Assembly: GCA_026261815.1 (NCBI GenBank)
Contig: JAMPIT010000884.1
Coordinates: 16,700,210 to 16,764,209, forward strand
Direction of reading: 5' to 3'
DNA from: Monarcha castaneiventris obscurior
Lineage: Eukaryota; Chordata; Aves; Passeriformes; Monarchidae
DNA: 64,000 bases
Shown: in pieces, positions 24,895-34,810 of the stretch
Layout of the letters: every line of letters starts with the position of its first letter
Numbering within the stretch: the first letter of the stretch is position 1
Notes under the pieces: model-generated
The model's input: only the letters and a program-made list of their open reading frames with translations
Database searches by the model: none
What the model was told of the DNA's origin: nothing
Position numbers and translations under genes: made by a program

Positions 24895-25390
24895 AGTGAA
24901 TTAGAAACAGCCAGTTTGACTTTAATTTCTGGAACAAATGATGAGATAGTTGTAACTGTATCGAAGGTAATTATTAAAATCCAGCAGAGATTGGTTGAGG
25001 AAAAAAATCTCACACCAATCTAATTTCTTTTTAGGACCTGGTAACAGAGAGAGAAAAGACAAGAGATACACAACTCGACTTCAGTAATTTATGTAATGTG
25101 TTCTTATGTGCTGCAGATGTAGACAAACTAGACTTAGATGATAAAAGGTTCAGACTGGTAGGAACACTGTTTTAGAGATTACTTCACAATACACAAACAG
25201 TAATCATAACTGATATTGAAATATTGATATGTGTAAGAAAAGTTAACGTGCAAAATTCTATTTCCATTCCACAGAACAGCTGGAAGGCTTCAGGTCTGGG
25301 TGCTCATTTCTGGATGCCACACAAGGACTGATTAGAGCAAGTCCAAAGGGGGCAATGGAAACTATGGAAGGACTCAAAACCACCACCCAC
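24895..25390 (+). mobile_element. Ancient CR1-type LINE with internal deletions
   Basis: Several words occur in the order expected for the reverse-transcriptase part of an old amniote CR1. They are a 'ccagtttgacttta..tctgg.aacaaatgatga' segment (24910-24942), 'cacaccaatctaatttcttt' (25012-25031) and 'actcgacttcagtaa' (25074-25088). A more 3' piece follows: 'tctgggtgctcatttctgg' and 'gagcaagtccaaagggggca' (25295-25356). The frame is broken by many stops and large pieces are missing, so it is a dead relic. It is clearly older than the CR1 at 26.4 kb. The assignment is from memory of the family. Confidence 0.6.
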
Positions 25391-26447
25391 AGAGGCCTAC
25401 CCCTGGCACTGGTGATAAACCCTAAGCATCTTCCACGTCAGAAGCCTCCAAGTAGTGACTTCCAACAAAGATACAGAAAAGTGTAACTGCCCCTATTTAT
25501 TTCACATTTTAAGATCAGTTCCAGATTATCTACTCTGGAAAATTAATCATTTGTGTTACATGTGTTTCAAGGAATCAGCCCAAAATGATTGGACACTGTC
25601 ATGGCAGTGTACAATTTTACACTAAATATATAAAAATACATAAAATTACATGCATATATATAAATACACACACAAAAGGAGATGTAGTACGTCCTCAGAA
25701 CGAGCTCATGTATTTATATTTCTTAGAACTGTCTTTATTTATGCTGAACTATAGAGGGTCAGCCCAAAAAAGCCAGATCAGATAAAATAATGACCTCACA
25801 TGCTGCAGCCTGGCATGGGTGCTGGCACATGCCATTAATAGGAACACCTCCAATCTCTGGAAACCTGTTCCTATCCCTGCATGGTTGTAAGTCACTGCTT
25901 AGCCCTAACTAACATCACATCAATATTCAATCTGTGATCTCAGGGCCTGGGGAGACCTCCATGTCCTACAAGTTGCTACTCTTTACCCTGCTCTCTTCAG
26001 CAGCTCATTCATTATCTATTCTCCACATCCCAATCACATTTCCAATTAGCTACATCCAGTAGGATCTGTACTCTTAAATTCACTATTAACAGTTATTTTA
26101 AAAACTTACTCCACAGTTAAAGACTTGTGTTTCTTTATTAATTACAGCTGGGATGTATTGAAGAGTTTTAAGATCTGCTCCAGGTTGAAAGCTGACAGTG
26201 CCTGCCTGTTCAAACAGCCTGTTGCCCACAGGAGGATTTCTGCCCTGGACAATTCCACAGAAGTCCTGATTGCTCTGTGAGGGGCTCCCCTTGTACAGGG
26301 CAGAGATAATTTTAAAGGATCTTGACTGTATTTGAAGGTGCCAAGGCCTGCCCTCAGAGCAACGCTCTGGCAATCTACACTTCAGACTATGGCTGGACTT
26401 CTCATGATGTCCCGTCCTCTCCCCTGTAACACTGCCATCGACTTGAT
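25391..26447. other. Unassigned sequence between two CR1 copies
   Basis: No gene recognised. It includes a low-complexity AT/CA-rich patch at 25620-25680. The minus-strand frame 26098-26373 (91 codons) has no known product. Confidence 0.5.
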
Positions 26448-27140
26448 GGAATCACAGAATGTCCCAAATCAGAAGGGATCCATCAGGATCGTCAAGGCCA
26501 CTTCCTGGCCCTGCTCAGCATTGTCCCCAAGAATCCCATTGTGCCTGAGAGCATTGCCTAAATGCTTCTGGAGCTCTGTCAGGCTGGTGCTGTGACCACT
26601 GCCCTGTTCCAGTGTCCAGCCACCCTCTGGGTGAAGAATTCCCTACCTAACCCAACCTAAACCTCCCCTGGCACAGCTTCGGGCCATTCCCTCAGGTCCT
26701 GTCACTGCAGAGAGGAGATCAGTGCCTGCCCCTCCTGCTCCCCTTGTGAGGACATTGAAGATCACAGTGAGGTCTCCCCTCAGTCTCCTCCGGGCTGAAC
26801 AGACCGAGTGCCCTCAGCCTCTCCTCACACAGCTTCCCCTCAAGGCCCTTCACCATCTTTGTCCTTTGAACACTCTCTAATGGCCCAATGTCCTTCTCAC
26901 ACTGTGGCACCCCAAACTGCACACAGTGTTCAAGGTGAGGCCTCTCCAGCCCAGAGCAGAGCAGGACAATCCCTCCCCTGCCCATCTGATGCTGTGCCTG
27001 ATGCCCCCCAGGGCAGGGCTGGCCCTCCTGGCTGCCAGGGCACTGCTCACTCATGTTCAATTTGCCACCGACCAGGACCCCCAGGTCTCTGCCTGCAGCC
27101 TCTCATTCCCCAGATGGAAAAACTTCCCTTTCAGGCCCTC
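26448..27140 (-). mobile_element. CR1 LINE, 5'-truncated 3' portion
   Basis: On the minus strand this reads as the last part of CR1 ORF2 plus the 3' untranslated tail, ending at the left with the CR1-type terminus ATTCTGTGATTCC (26448-26460). The minus frame 26719-27060 contains blocks typical of the CR1 ORF2 C-terminus: 'LEHCVQFGVPQCEKDI' and 'LCEERLRALGLFSPEE'. The polymerase core and endonuclease are missing because of 5' truncation near 27140 (approximate). The tail carries the usual 'gaattcttcacccagagggtggctggacac' region. The element cannot move on its own. It is the best preserved CR1 in the window, so probably the youngest. Confidence 0.93.
26719..27060 (-). pseudogene. Remnant of CR1 ORF2 (C-terminal end)
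   Basis: A 113-codon open stretch covering the end of the CR1 ORF2 polyprotein, beyond the reverse-transcriptase catalytic core. The recognisable order is an 'MSEQCP' start region, a 'HLEHCVQFGVPQCEKD' block, 'KMVKGLEGK', then 'EERLRALGLFSPEE'. In intact elements the protein copies CR1 RNA into DNA at the insertion site. Here the catalytic domains are absent, the reading frame drifts near the end, and it is a dead fragment. Confidence 0.8.
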
Positions 27141-27717
27141 AGCTCATGCCAGAGCTAAAACCCTCCCTGCTTGCAGGCATGACAGCTCAGCTGATCTCCT
27201 GCTCGGCTTGCTCCAGCCCAGCTCTTTGCCCCCTCTCTGCCTGCACCCCCCGTCACCGCCACAGCAGCTGCAGAGCTGTGCCACCCCTAATTATTCCCAG
27301 CAGTGCCAAGCTGGAGGCGCTGCTGTCACGGAGGATGGCAGCAGAGTGCAGAGCATGACAACAGCAGCAGCAGGTGGGCAGAGCAGAAAAGGCCAGATTA
27401 CTGTCTGTGTGATTACTGTCATTTATCTCAAGTCAGGCAGAAGGCAGAACATGCTCTGCCTTTTCTCGTTCCTTCCCTCTGTTGCTACAGAGCAATCCCT
27501 GAAAACACTGTACAGGGATGTTATGCACTTGTTAAGCTTTGTTTTAAGCACTGAAAGCCACCACTGTCAGAGCAAGTAATTGCCCCTTACAGCAGTCACA
27601 GGTTTTTCTCAAACATGTGCTGCGGGGAAATAAACAAGGAGGCATCTAGTGCTAGAACCAACTTGAAAAGCTGTTGGATTTTTACAAATTCAACATGTGT
27701 GTTTTCCTGTCTTGCAG
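27141..27717. other. Unassigned sequence beside CR1
   Basis: GC-rich at first (27141-27400), then AT-rich. The 217-codon plus frame 26926-27579 and the frame 27053-27358 run antisense through the CR1 and continue here. They are explained by repeat composition rather than coding. Confidence 0.5.
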
Positions 27718-27875
27718 TGTATTGGCCAGAACAACGTTTGAAATGTAAACAGGAACTTCATCCTTCCAGCTCTGCCTTCTCGAGGCAGCAGGAGTGTGAT
27801 GCTGTCAGGGCAGCTGCCTGCTGGGAGAGCTGCAGGAAAGCTGCTCGACTCCAGCACAGAAATGCCAGAGCATAG
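27718..27875 (+). other. Candidate exon with splice-like ends (unproven)
   Basis: The segment is preceded by a pyrimidine-rich acceptor-like run ending TTTTCCTGTCTTGCAG (27702-27717) and followed by ATAG/GTGAGAG, close to the donor consensus. Of the three frames, one is open across 157 bp until a TAG placed exactly at the donor; the other two stop within the first 30 bases. The peptide has no known domain. If real, it would more likely be a non-coding RNA exon than coding. Confidence 0.15.
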
Positions 27876-28479
27876 GTGAGAGAGGAAGCACTGCACTCCC
27901 CTCTAATGCTGGGATCAATCTAAAACATGCTCTTGCATCTGGTTCCCATCTTTGCTAATTCTTCTCTCTTTTCCCCCTGATATTTTACAGACTAATTCTG
28001 TGTCACAGCTAAGTGTTTTCAATTCTGGCTGTCAAATTTCTAAATGAAATCCATATATTTAAAAGCATGCAGACTTATGTATCAATTCTTTATACAAAAA
28101 ATGTCATTTCTGAATCTTGAAACAGATTTGCTAAATTTAGCCAGAAATCTTAACACCATCACAAATACAGCCTTCATTGCAACATACACTTTCCTCCTCC
28201 AAAACTGGATCCAAACTTTGCTCCTTGGCCTCATCATTAAGTTAAGAACAGATGATAAAATAAGACTCAACCAAAGCCTGTGTCCACATGAAATGTAAAT
28301 CTATTTTGAGGCCTGAAAATATTCCATATGCCTTGATTTTCATTCCATTGGTCGTGAACTAGAAACAAAAATTGAGAAAAGATTTGATTTTGGAGGGAAA
28401 GTTTTTCCTTTCCACATTAAGGAAGCAGAAAACTCTATAGCCCAAATGAGCTTTAACAAAAGCCTCCTGCATAAATTTA
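27876..28479. other. Unassigned AT-rich sequence
   Basis: Between the candidate exon and the long LTR. No gene or repeat recognised. Frames 28044-28298 (plus) and 28082-28270 (minus) overlap and match nothing known. Confidence 0.5.
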
Positions 28480-29515
28480 TGGGCCTCCTGAGGGTTTTTT
28501 CATCACCTGCTCAGACAGGGGAGAGAATAAATAACAAAAGGCTCGTGGGTCGAGATAAGGACAGGGAGAGATCATTCAATTACCGTCACGGGCAAAACAG
28601 ACTCGACTTGGGGAAATTAGTTTAATTTACTACCAACCAAATTAGAGTAGGATAATGAGAAATAAAACCAGATCTTAAAAACACCTTCCCCCCACCCCTC
28701 CTTTCTTCTGGGCTTAACATCACTCCTGATTTCCTCTGCCTCCTCCCCACCAGCAGCGCAGGGGGATGGGGAATGGGGGATGCAGTCAGTGGTTCCTGCC
28801 ACTCCTTTTCCCTAGGGGATAGGATTCCTCGCTCTCTTCTGCTGCTCCAGCATGGAGTCCCTCCCACAGAAGACAGTCCTCCATGAACTTCTCCAACATC
28901 CTTCCCCACAGGGGGCTGCAGGTCTTCATGAACTGCTCCAGCATGAGTTCCATGCTTCAGGAACCAGCTGCTCCAGCGTGGGTCCCCAGCAGGGTCACAA
29001 TCCCTGGGAGCAAACCTGCTCCAGGTGGGCTCCTCTCTCCATGGGGGCACGTGTCCTCCCAGGAGCCTGCTCCAGCATGGGCTTCCCATGGGGTCACAGC
29101 CTCCTTCAGGCATCTCCTTGCTCTGCTGGGGTCCCCAATGGGCTGCAGGTGGATTTCTGCTCCTCTGTGGACCTCCAAGGGCCTCACCATGGCCTGCAGG
29201 GCAATTTCTGCTCTGGCACCTGGAGCATTCTCCTCCCCCTCCTTCAATCTTGACCTTGGTGTTGGCAGAATTGTTCTGCCACATATTTCCCCTCCTTTTG
29301 CCAGCTACAATCACTGTTGCCCAGCAACATTTTCCCTACTTTTTAAATTTGTTACCCCTGTTGCTGATGGGCTCAGCCTCGGAGGGCTGTGGGTCAGTCT
29401 TGGAGCTGGGCTGGGATTAGCTCTGTTGGCCATTGGGAAGCTTCTGGCAGCTTCTCATGGAAGCCACCCCTGAAGTTCCTCTAGTACCACAAACTTTCCA
29501 TGCAAACCCAGTACA
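28480..29515 (-). mobile_element. Long (about 1 kb) solo LTR of an avian endogenous retrovirus
   Basis: Read on the minus strand, the element starts TGTACTGGGTTTGCATGG at the right (29515) and follows the order I know from a GC-rich, roughly 1-kb LTR family common in neoavian birds. A TATA-like ATTTAAAA lies at about 29341-29348. Then come several 'CTGGAGCAG' modules, an ATTAAA poly-A signal at 28621-28626, and a 3' part with 'cccgtgacggtaat' and 'cttatctcgacccacgag' words. The left end is degraded; 28480 is approximate and no target duplication could be matched. It has no retroviral genes on either side, so it is a solo LTR. The family name is not assigned. A 230-codon frame (28622-29314) lies inside it and reflects low stop density. 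Confidence 0.82.
28840..29080 (-). repeat. Degenerate ~50-bp modules within the long LTR
   Basis: The word CTGCTCCAG (minus strand CTGGAGCAG) recurs at 28842, 28933, 28968, 29017 and 29067, with a decayed copy near 28890. Spacing is mostly 35-50 bp. Each is followed on the plus strand by CATG/CGTGGG-type sequence. This looks like an internally repeated part of the LTR, perhaps a duplicated regulatory block. Confidence 0.65.
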
Positions 29516-30904
29516 GGCATCAGTGTGAGTGAAAGGTAACACATGTGAAAATTGTAGGGGCATTTAAAATGTGTTGTGCTGCTCATTTGTCTGTCAGCTA
29601 CTGAATGTTTTCAGGGCTGCCAGTTTCACGTGAACACAGTCTACTCATCACTGAAAGCAAAACTTTGTTGCTCCTGCTGTTTGTGGTATGTTCTGCTTTA
29701 AAAGCAGGCAGTTGGAGAGATCCATATTAGAATATTAAAGGGGCTCCTGGTAGACCAAATGTTCTGAAATCACTATGAACATGGGTTATGCATTGGCTAT
29801 TTTTAGTCGGCCGTGTAACTGGAGAGGCTTCACCTCACACCACACACCCACTGCTAAACAACTGTCTCCTAGTTACACGTGCCCCTCTGCCCCAAGAACA
29901 CACAAAATCCCAGAAAATATCAGCAAAAAGGGTTTTCAATCTGTGCTGGAACCAGAAAATAGTGCCTTAACTCCCGCTTCCATTGCAATCTCTATAACCA
30001 GCCTACTCTCTCCAGCCATTGCAAATTCAAGGAAAAGAAGCAGTGAGTGTACAGGAGAGCACTTCAAACAGCTCCGAGCATTGGATTGCTGGAGTTACAC
30101 TTGCCTTTTTTTTATAGCTCCAGGAACTCTTTGGTGATTTCCAGCAACAAGGCCTGAACACAACCAGTGTGATTTCATAAGACATAAGCCCGATGCATGA
30201 ACAGAGGTGGGTCTTTACTGGGGCCTCTGGCCTGACCCTGTGTCCTGCAACAACAGCCCCTGCCCATGGCAATCCAGCAGGAGACACCGCAAAGCCTGGG
30301 AAGTGAGAGTGAAGACTGAGAGGGAGGGAGGTCAGGAGTGCTGACCCTGCTTGTTGCTGCACTCTGCTTTGCCAGGAAATCCTTCTGCCAGAAGGCCAAG
30401 GAGGCAGCTTTTCCCTCCAGCCCCAGATGTCACAGCTACAGAGGGCCAATTTTAATGGGAATAACTGTGCCTGGAGCTGTAGCCTCCACAGCTGCAACAG
30501 GGATGAGCAAACATGAGCAAAAAAAATCCCACACATGCCACAGCCTGCACAGATGGATCAGAAAGCTATGGGAGACCAATGCTTCACCTGGACAAGCTGC
30601 CCAACATTTACACGATGAGCAATCTGAGGAAGTGTAGACCTGAAGCATGATTTCGTTTTTGGGGCCTACTCTCTCTGCCTCCTTCATTCCTGAAAGCCAT
30701 GACAACCTTCCCTGGGCTGGGCTGTGCTGCTCCTCTTGCTGCATGCAGGCAGCAGGAGAGGGCCTCTCTGGCTCTGTATGGCAGCGCTGCAAGAGCTGGT
30801 GCCACTGGCAAGAGGAGGGACTGAGGGTCTGGAGACACAGCTTCTCACCAGGGCACCTTACAGCAGGGCCCAGGCCATGCATCAGCCCTGGCCAGAGCCT
30901 AAGC
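29516..30904. other. Unassigned sequence, GC-richer to the right
   Basis: No gene recognised. Frames 29775-30137 (plus), 30027-30536 (minus, 169 codons) and 30436-30882 (minus, 148 codons) overlap frames on the opposite strand and show no family. The second half (30170-30900) is GC-rich with few CpG. Confidence 0.5.
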
Positions 30905-31043
30905 CCAGTCCCTGGAAGTGCTGAAGGCCAGGTTCTGTGGGGCTTTGAGGAAGCTGGTCTAGCTGAAGGTGTCCCTGCCCACTGCAGGGAGGTTGAACTA
31001 GGTGGCCTTTAAGATGTCCCTTCCCACCCAAACCGTTCTGTGG
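30905..31043 (+). mobile_element. CR1 LINE 3' tail
   Basis: The plus strand carries the CR1 3' tail order. 'gtccctggaagtgctgaaggccaggttctgtgggg' leads to 'ctggtctagctgaaggtgtccctgcccactgcagggaggttgaacta', then 'ggtggcctttaagatgtcccttcccacccaaaccgttctgtg'. The final 8-bp repeats are missing, so the end near 31043 is eroded. The fragment is about 140 bp, non-coding and 5'-truncated. Confidence 0.9.
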
Positions 31044-34000
31044 GAGCTGCCTGACTAAACACACCGAGCACAGGGCACCAAAGGCACCACTCATCTCGTG
31101 GCAGGGTTAAGCACAGAGCCCCCCAGAACAACCAGCTGCAAAGGGGTCCCAAAAACCCACAGAGCTGTGGCTTTCCAGCTCTGCAGGCTGCTCTCCAGGA
31201 GGGAAAGAAAGGAGGAGGTTTCCCACCCACTGCAGAGCACCCAGGAGCACCCTGGCTGTCCATGTACCCACCAGGCAGTACTGCTTCACCTGCCCCTTAC
31301 TGCCTGTTCCTGCCATTAGCCTGATTAGCAATAATTAACAGACTTACTGAGTTTAAAGCAGGGGAAAAAAAATCCCCAAACTAACCCAAAAAACCCAACA
31401 CCTCTCTGGTAATGTATCTGCCTCCTCCTTGACATATTAACTCCAGATACCACACACACACTGCTGCTTTCAGTCTGCATAAGATAAAAGGTGCGACAAG
31501 CCGACCTGAGGTTGCCATGGAGACCAAAAATCTTTCCCAGTGCCATGGAAACTGACTCCGGGATGTGCTATGAAAAGCTGACTGCACACCCTAGTTGAGC
31601 CGTTTCGTATTTTTAAACCAATTAACTGAGAGTTCAGTTAAATTAGTTGCTGTTTAAAGAAAGGCACTGTCAAAATGTAAGACATATTAGTTGGTGTCTT
31701 CTTTCCCTTAGCCAAATAGAAGAAAACAAAACCTTAGGGATATTACCAAGCTTCATTTGGTTGTTTCTGAAAATCAAAAGCCTTATCTTTCCACGTAAGA
31801 AATTCCATCTTTATGTATTTATACCGAACGAGAAGTAAAGGATTGAGCATCTCTAAACCAGCCTCCCTTCCATGCTGTACTCCTTGCATGTCCCAGGCTC
31901 TGACATCACTGGAAGTTTTAAATGGACGAGAAATAAGCTTCTGGAGGAGAATAAATAAGGTTTCAGCAATAAATTTGAGATAAACATAGTAAAACTGCGA
32001 TGGCAGCTGGACAGGGTCCAGCAAGCATCAGTCACATGCAGACCCAGCTCAGTGAGAAAGGAAACTCTCAATCAGCCCTGGCTTCTCTGTGCCTCTGTTT
32101 CCCCACTTTAGTGAGGCACAATTTTCCCCTCTCTTCATGATATCTCCTCTGACACCAGAGGACTAAAACCTCCCAGATTTCATCAGCAGGCATTTCAAAT
32201 GTAGTTTTTTTCCTGTTTTGAGCACATGCATCACAAACACGCTCCTTACTGTGACACTTGATATCCAGAGCTTTCTGCACATGAGGCTGCTGCTGCTAAA
32301 CCTTGAGTTTATCAGTACTTAAACCCAAGTATCCAAGATGCTGCTCCATCCTCTGATGGCAAACGTGCAGCATGTAGGTGCTGTTGCTTCAGGCTAGTAA
32401 GCAAGGAATAGAACACAGCTTAATCTTTACCACATGAGCAGGAAAGAGTGGAAGTGGACAGGCACGGGGGATGTAATAAATCAGAAATAATACACTCTCC
32501 AGGGTAATGCTGAAAAGGCTGAGCTACACCTGGGGAATACCTGCCAGTGCTACGTGCCTTGTTTGCAAGGCTGTGTTCGTGAGCTGGGGTGGAGAGAGCT
32601 CACAAAGACAGCCACGTTCCCATGGTTCCTCAAGGGCCTCCCAGAAAAATCTGCTAATTCAGAAATCTGGTTTGAATCCAGCTCGTGTATTTTGGGGGTC
32701 GGAAATCTGGCCCTCAAAAGTGAGAAGAGTTAAAAAGAAATAAGGAACATGTTCATTTCAGGGATGTAGGTGGCAGAGCTCTCCTACTGAAATTGTGTAA
32801 AAGGCTGTCCTCGTTTGACCCAGTTGTAAATGGGTACCTGTGCTGTGGACTGACAACTGGGCAGGTGCCCTGGCAGTCACACAGCACTCCAGGTAAGGAG
32901 AGGTGAACCCAATCCTGCCTCACTTTCAGGTTTGCCTGCCTTTCAAACTCATTTTTATGTCAGCAAAAGCTTCAGCAAGAAACGTCTCTGGAACGCTGCA
33001 GTAAATACTGCACAGCCCCCCCAGGCTCCCAGCACATGTCCTGAGAGAGGCCAGGAAAAAGGGCACTGATTCTGCAAGTTCTGATATGAACACTGCCATT
33101 GCTAATCAACAGCTGGTAATAACTGAGAACATTTTCTTTGAGTTTAGAGTGAGCAAACTCAGGTTTCTATATAAGGCAGCTACTGCATCAGGAGATGTAC
33201 TGGGTAGGTCTAAAAAAAATACTGAAAACCAACTCTACAGCCTTTGTTCAGAAGACAATTCTCTCATTCTTAGTTATTCTGCAATGAAAAAAAAAAATCC
33301 CATTGCATTAAACACAAAGAAATGTTATTTTGACAGAACTCCTGGAAGGCACATTCCTGCAGTATCACAAAAAGCCACGCAAAGAAGAAAAGGGATCACT
33401 TACACCACAAAAATACGATGCAGATACTACAGTAAACATGTTGCAATCACCATGGAGATACACTCCTAAAGTTTTTGACAGGTATTTACTCAGCAAGTCA
33501 GGAGGCTCAGCAAAAGACATACAGAGTAGCAGCTAGAATCCATATGTCTCCCTCCCTCAAAAGAGGGAACACTGGCTAGGAAATAAATATTGTGGATATT
33601 GAATAAAAAAAAGAAATAGGTGAGTAAAGAGTGCCAAGGAAGCAGATCAGAGATATTTTTATGGCAACTACTGGAAAACACAGCATTGGCTGATCAGCAG
33701 CAGGAATCCATCTCTGAGGTTTTCAAGAGATGCTAAAAATACCCACAAGTATAGGATGCCAAACCAACCAGCTAGCTGAGGAGAAGCAAGAACAAAAGAG
33801 GAAAAAATCCCAACGTGTTACAGAGATGATTTATGAAGAAGCCAGCAGAAAAAGCAAACTGAGAACGTGCTTCCTTCTCCTGCCCATATTCTGTTCTGCC
33901 TCATATTTGCTGCACAATTTATTTAGAAAAGATTTTCTAAACACTTCACTGCAAGTAAAATCATGGAATAGGCATTTGGTGCTAGAACAGATTCTTCAAA

Positions 34001-34747
34001 GAGGTTCCACGTTGCAGAGACAAGGGCTCTAAACATTGGATTTAACCACAGTGCCTCAATACACTTCAATGTAGTCTCATCTCAATGATTTGTACTCTGC
34101 TACTCCCGGGACAACTTTGAGTGGTTTATCCTCTGGTATGTGGAACTACATGCTCGGCTCTGTAAGAAAAGTAAATTGTCATGCTGGGTGGCTTTCCTTT
34201 CATCTGCCTAGGATGCTAGTGAGGTTTGACTTAAACCAGATGATGAATAAGAGATTTAGGCACACATCAGACTGAAGTGCAGATTGGAACATTAGCTGGG
34301 AGGGCGGATCTGTGCTTCACTAATGAACCTACAGAAACCAAGTCTTATTTTGTACCGTAGATTATATTTCTTGAGATTCAGAATTAAATAACAGACAGAG
34401 ATGGGTGAAATATGCCTGTCTCTGAAAATAGCTACCCATTCTTCTTTATCCTGCTGTAAAGTCAAACACACTCTTTTGAAAATATTCTGCACCCTGAATT
34501 GCTGGCTACATGGGGAAATTGTTCTTTGCCCACCATGAATATTCTAGAAGCAGAAGCTTCCCAGATGCAAGAGAAATGACAAACAAGATTAATAACAATA
34601 AAGAATTCACAGCTCCATTTCCTCCTTTCCTGACTAAATGCAATGCTAATTGTGTGTAAGCTGGATGAGAATAGTACTCACTTGGAAGACACAAAAACTT
34701 CATTTTCAAGAGTTACACATTGAACTAAATGGAAGTAAATGGAAAGT
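31044..34747. other. Unassigned sequence
   Basis: About 3.7 kb. No gene recognised; the longest frame is 33086-33469 (plus, 127 codons) with no family. Short A-runs are present (31365-31373, 33287-33296). Confidence 0.5.
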
Positions 34748-34753
34748 AAATGG
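34725..34753. repeat. Short tandem word TAAATGGAA
   Basis: The word TAAATGG recurs three times in about 30 bp (from 34725), spaced by 10-11 bp, directly before the inverted motifs at 34748-34810. It is a minor direct repeat. Confidence 0.75.
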
Positions 34754-34810
34754 CATACACTTCCACTAAAATGGAAGTATATGCCATTTTAGCATAGGCA
34801 TGTACTTCCA
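34748..34810. repeat. Three alternating inverted motifs (two possible hairpins)
   Basis: A motif of about 14 bp, GGCATAYACTTCCA in one orientation, occurs three times in alternating directions: 34752-34765 (forward), 34772-34785 (reversed) and 34797-34810 (forward). The middle copy can pair with the left copy (18-bp stem with one mismatch, 34748-34765 with 34772-34789) or with the right copy (14 bp with one mismatch). The two hairpins exclude each other. No transposon ends or tRNA-like fold were recognised. Adjacent TAAATGG repeats suggest local slippage or template switching during replication. Confidence 0.85.

Noticed and set aside
26926..27579. 217-codon plus-strand open frame
   Set aside because: It begins antisense inside the CR1 element and continues through a GC-rich flank; no protein family is recognisable.
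28622..29314. 230-codon minus-strand frame as a gene
   Set aside because: It lies entirely in the long LTR and contains the repeated LTR modules; kept only as a property of the LTR.
30027..30882. Minus-strand frames of 169 and 148 codons
   Set aside because: They overlap each other and plus-strand frames, and have no recognisable domains; the region is GC-rich with few stops.
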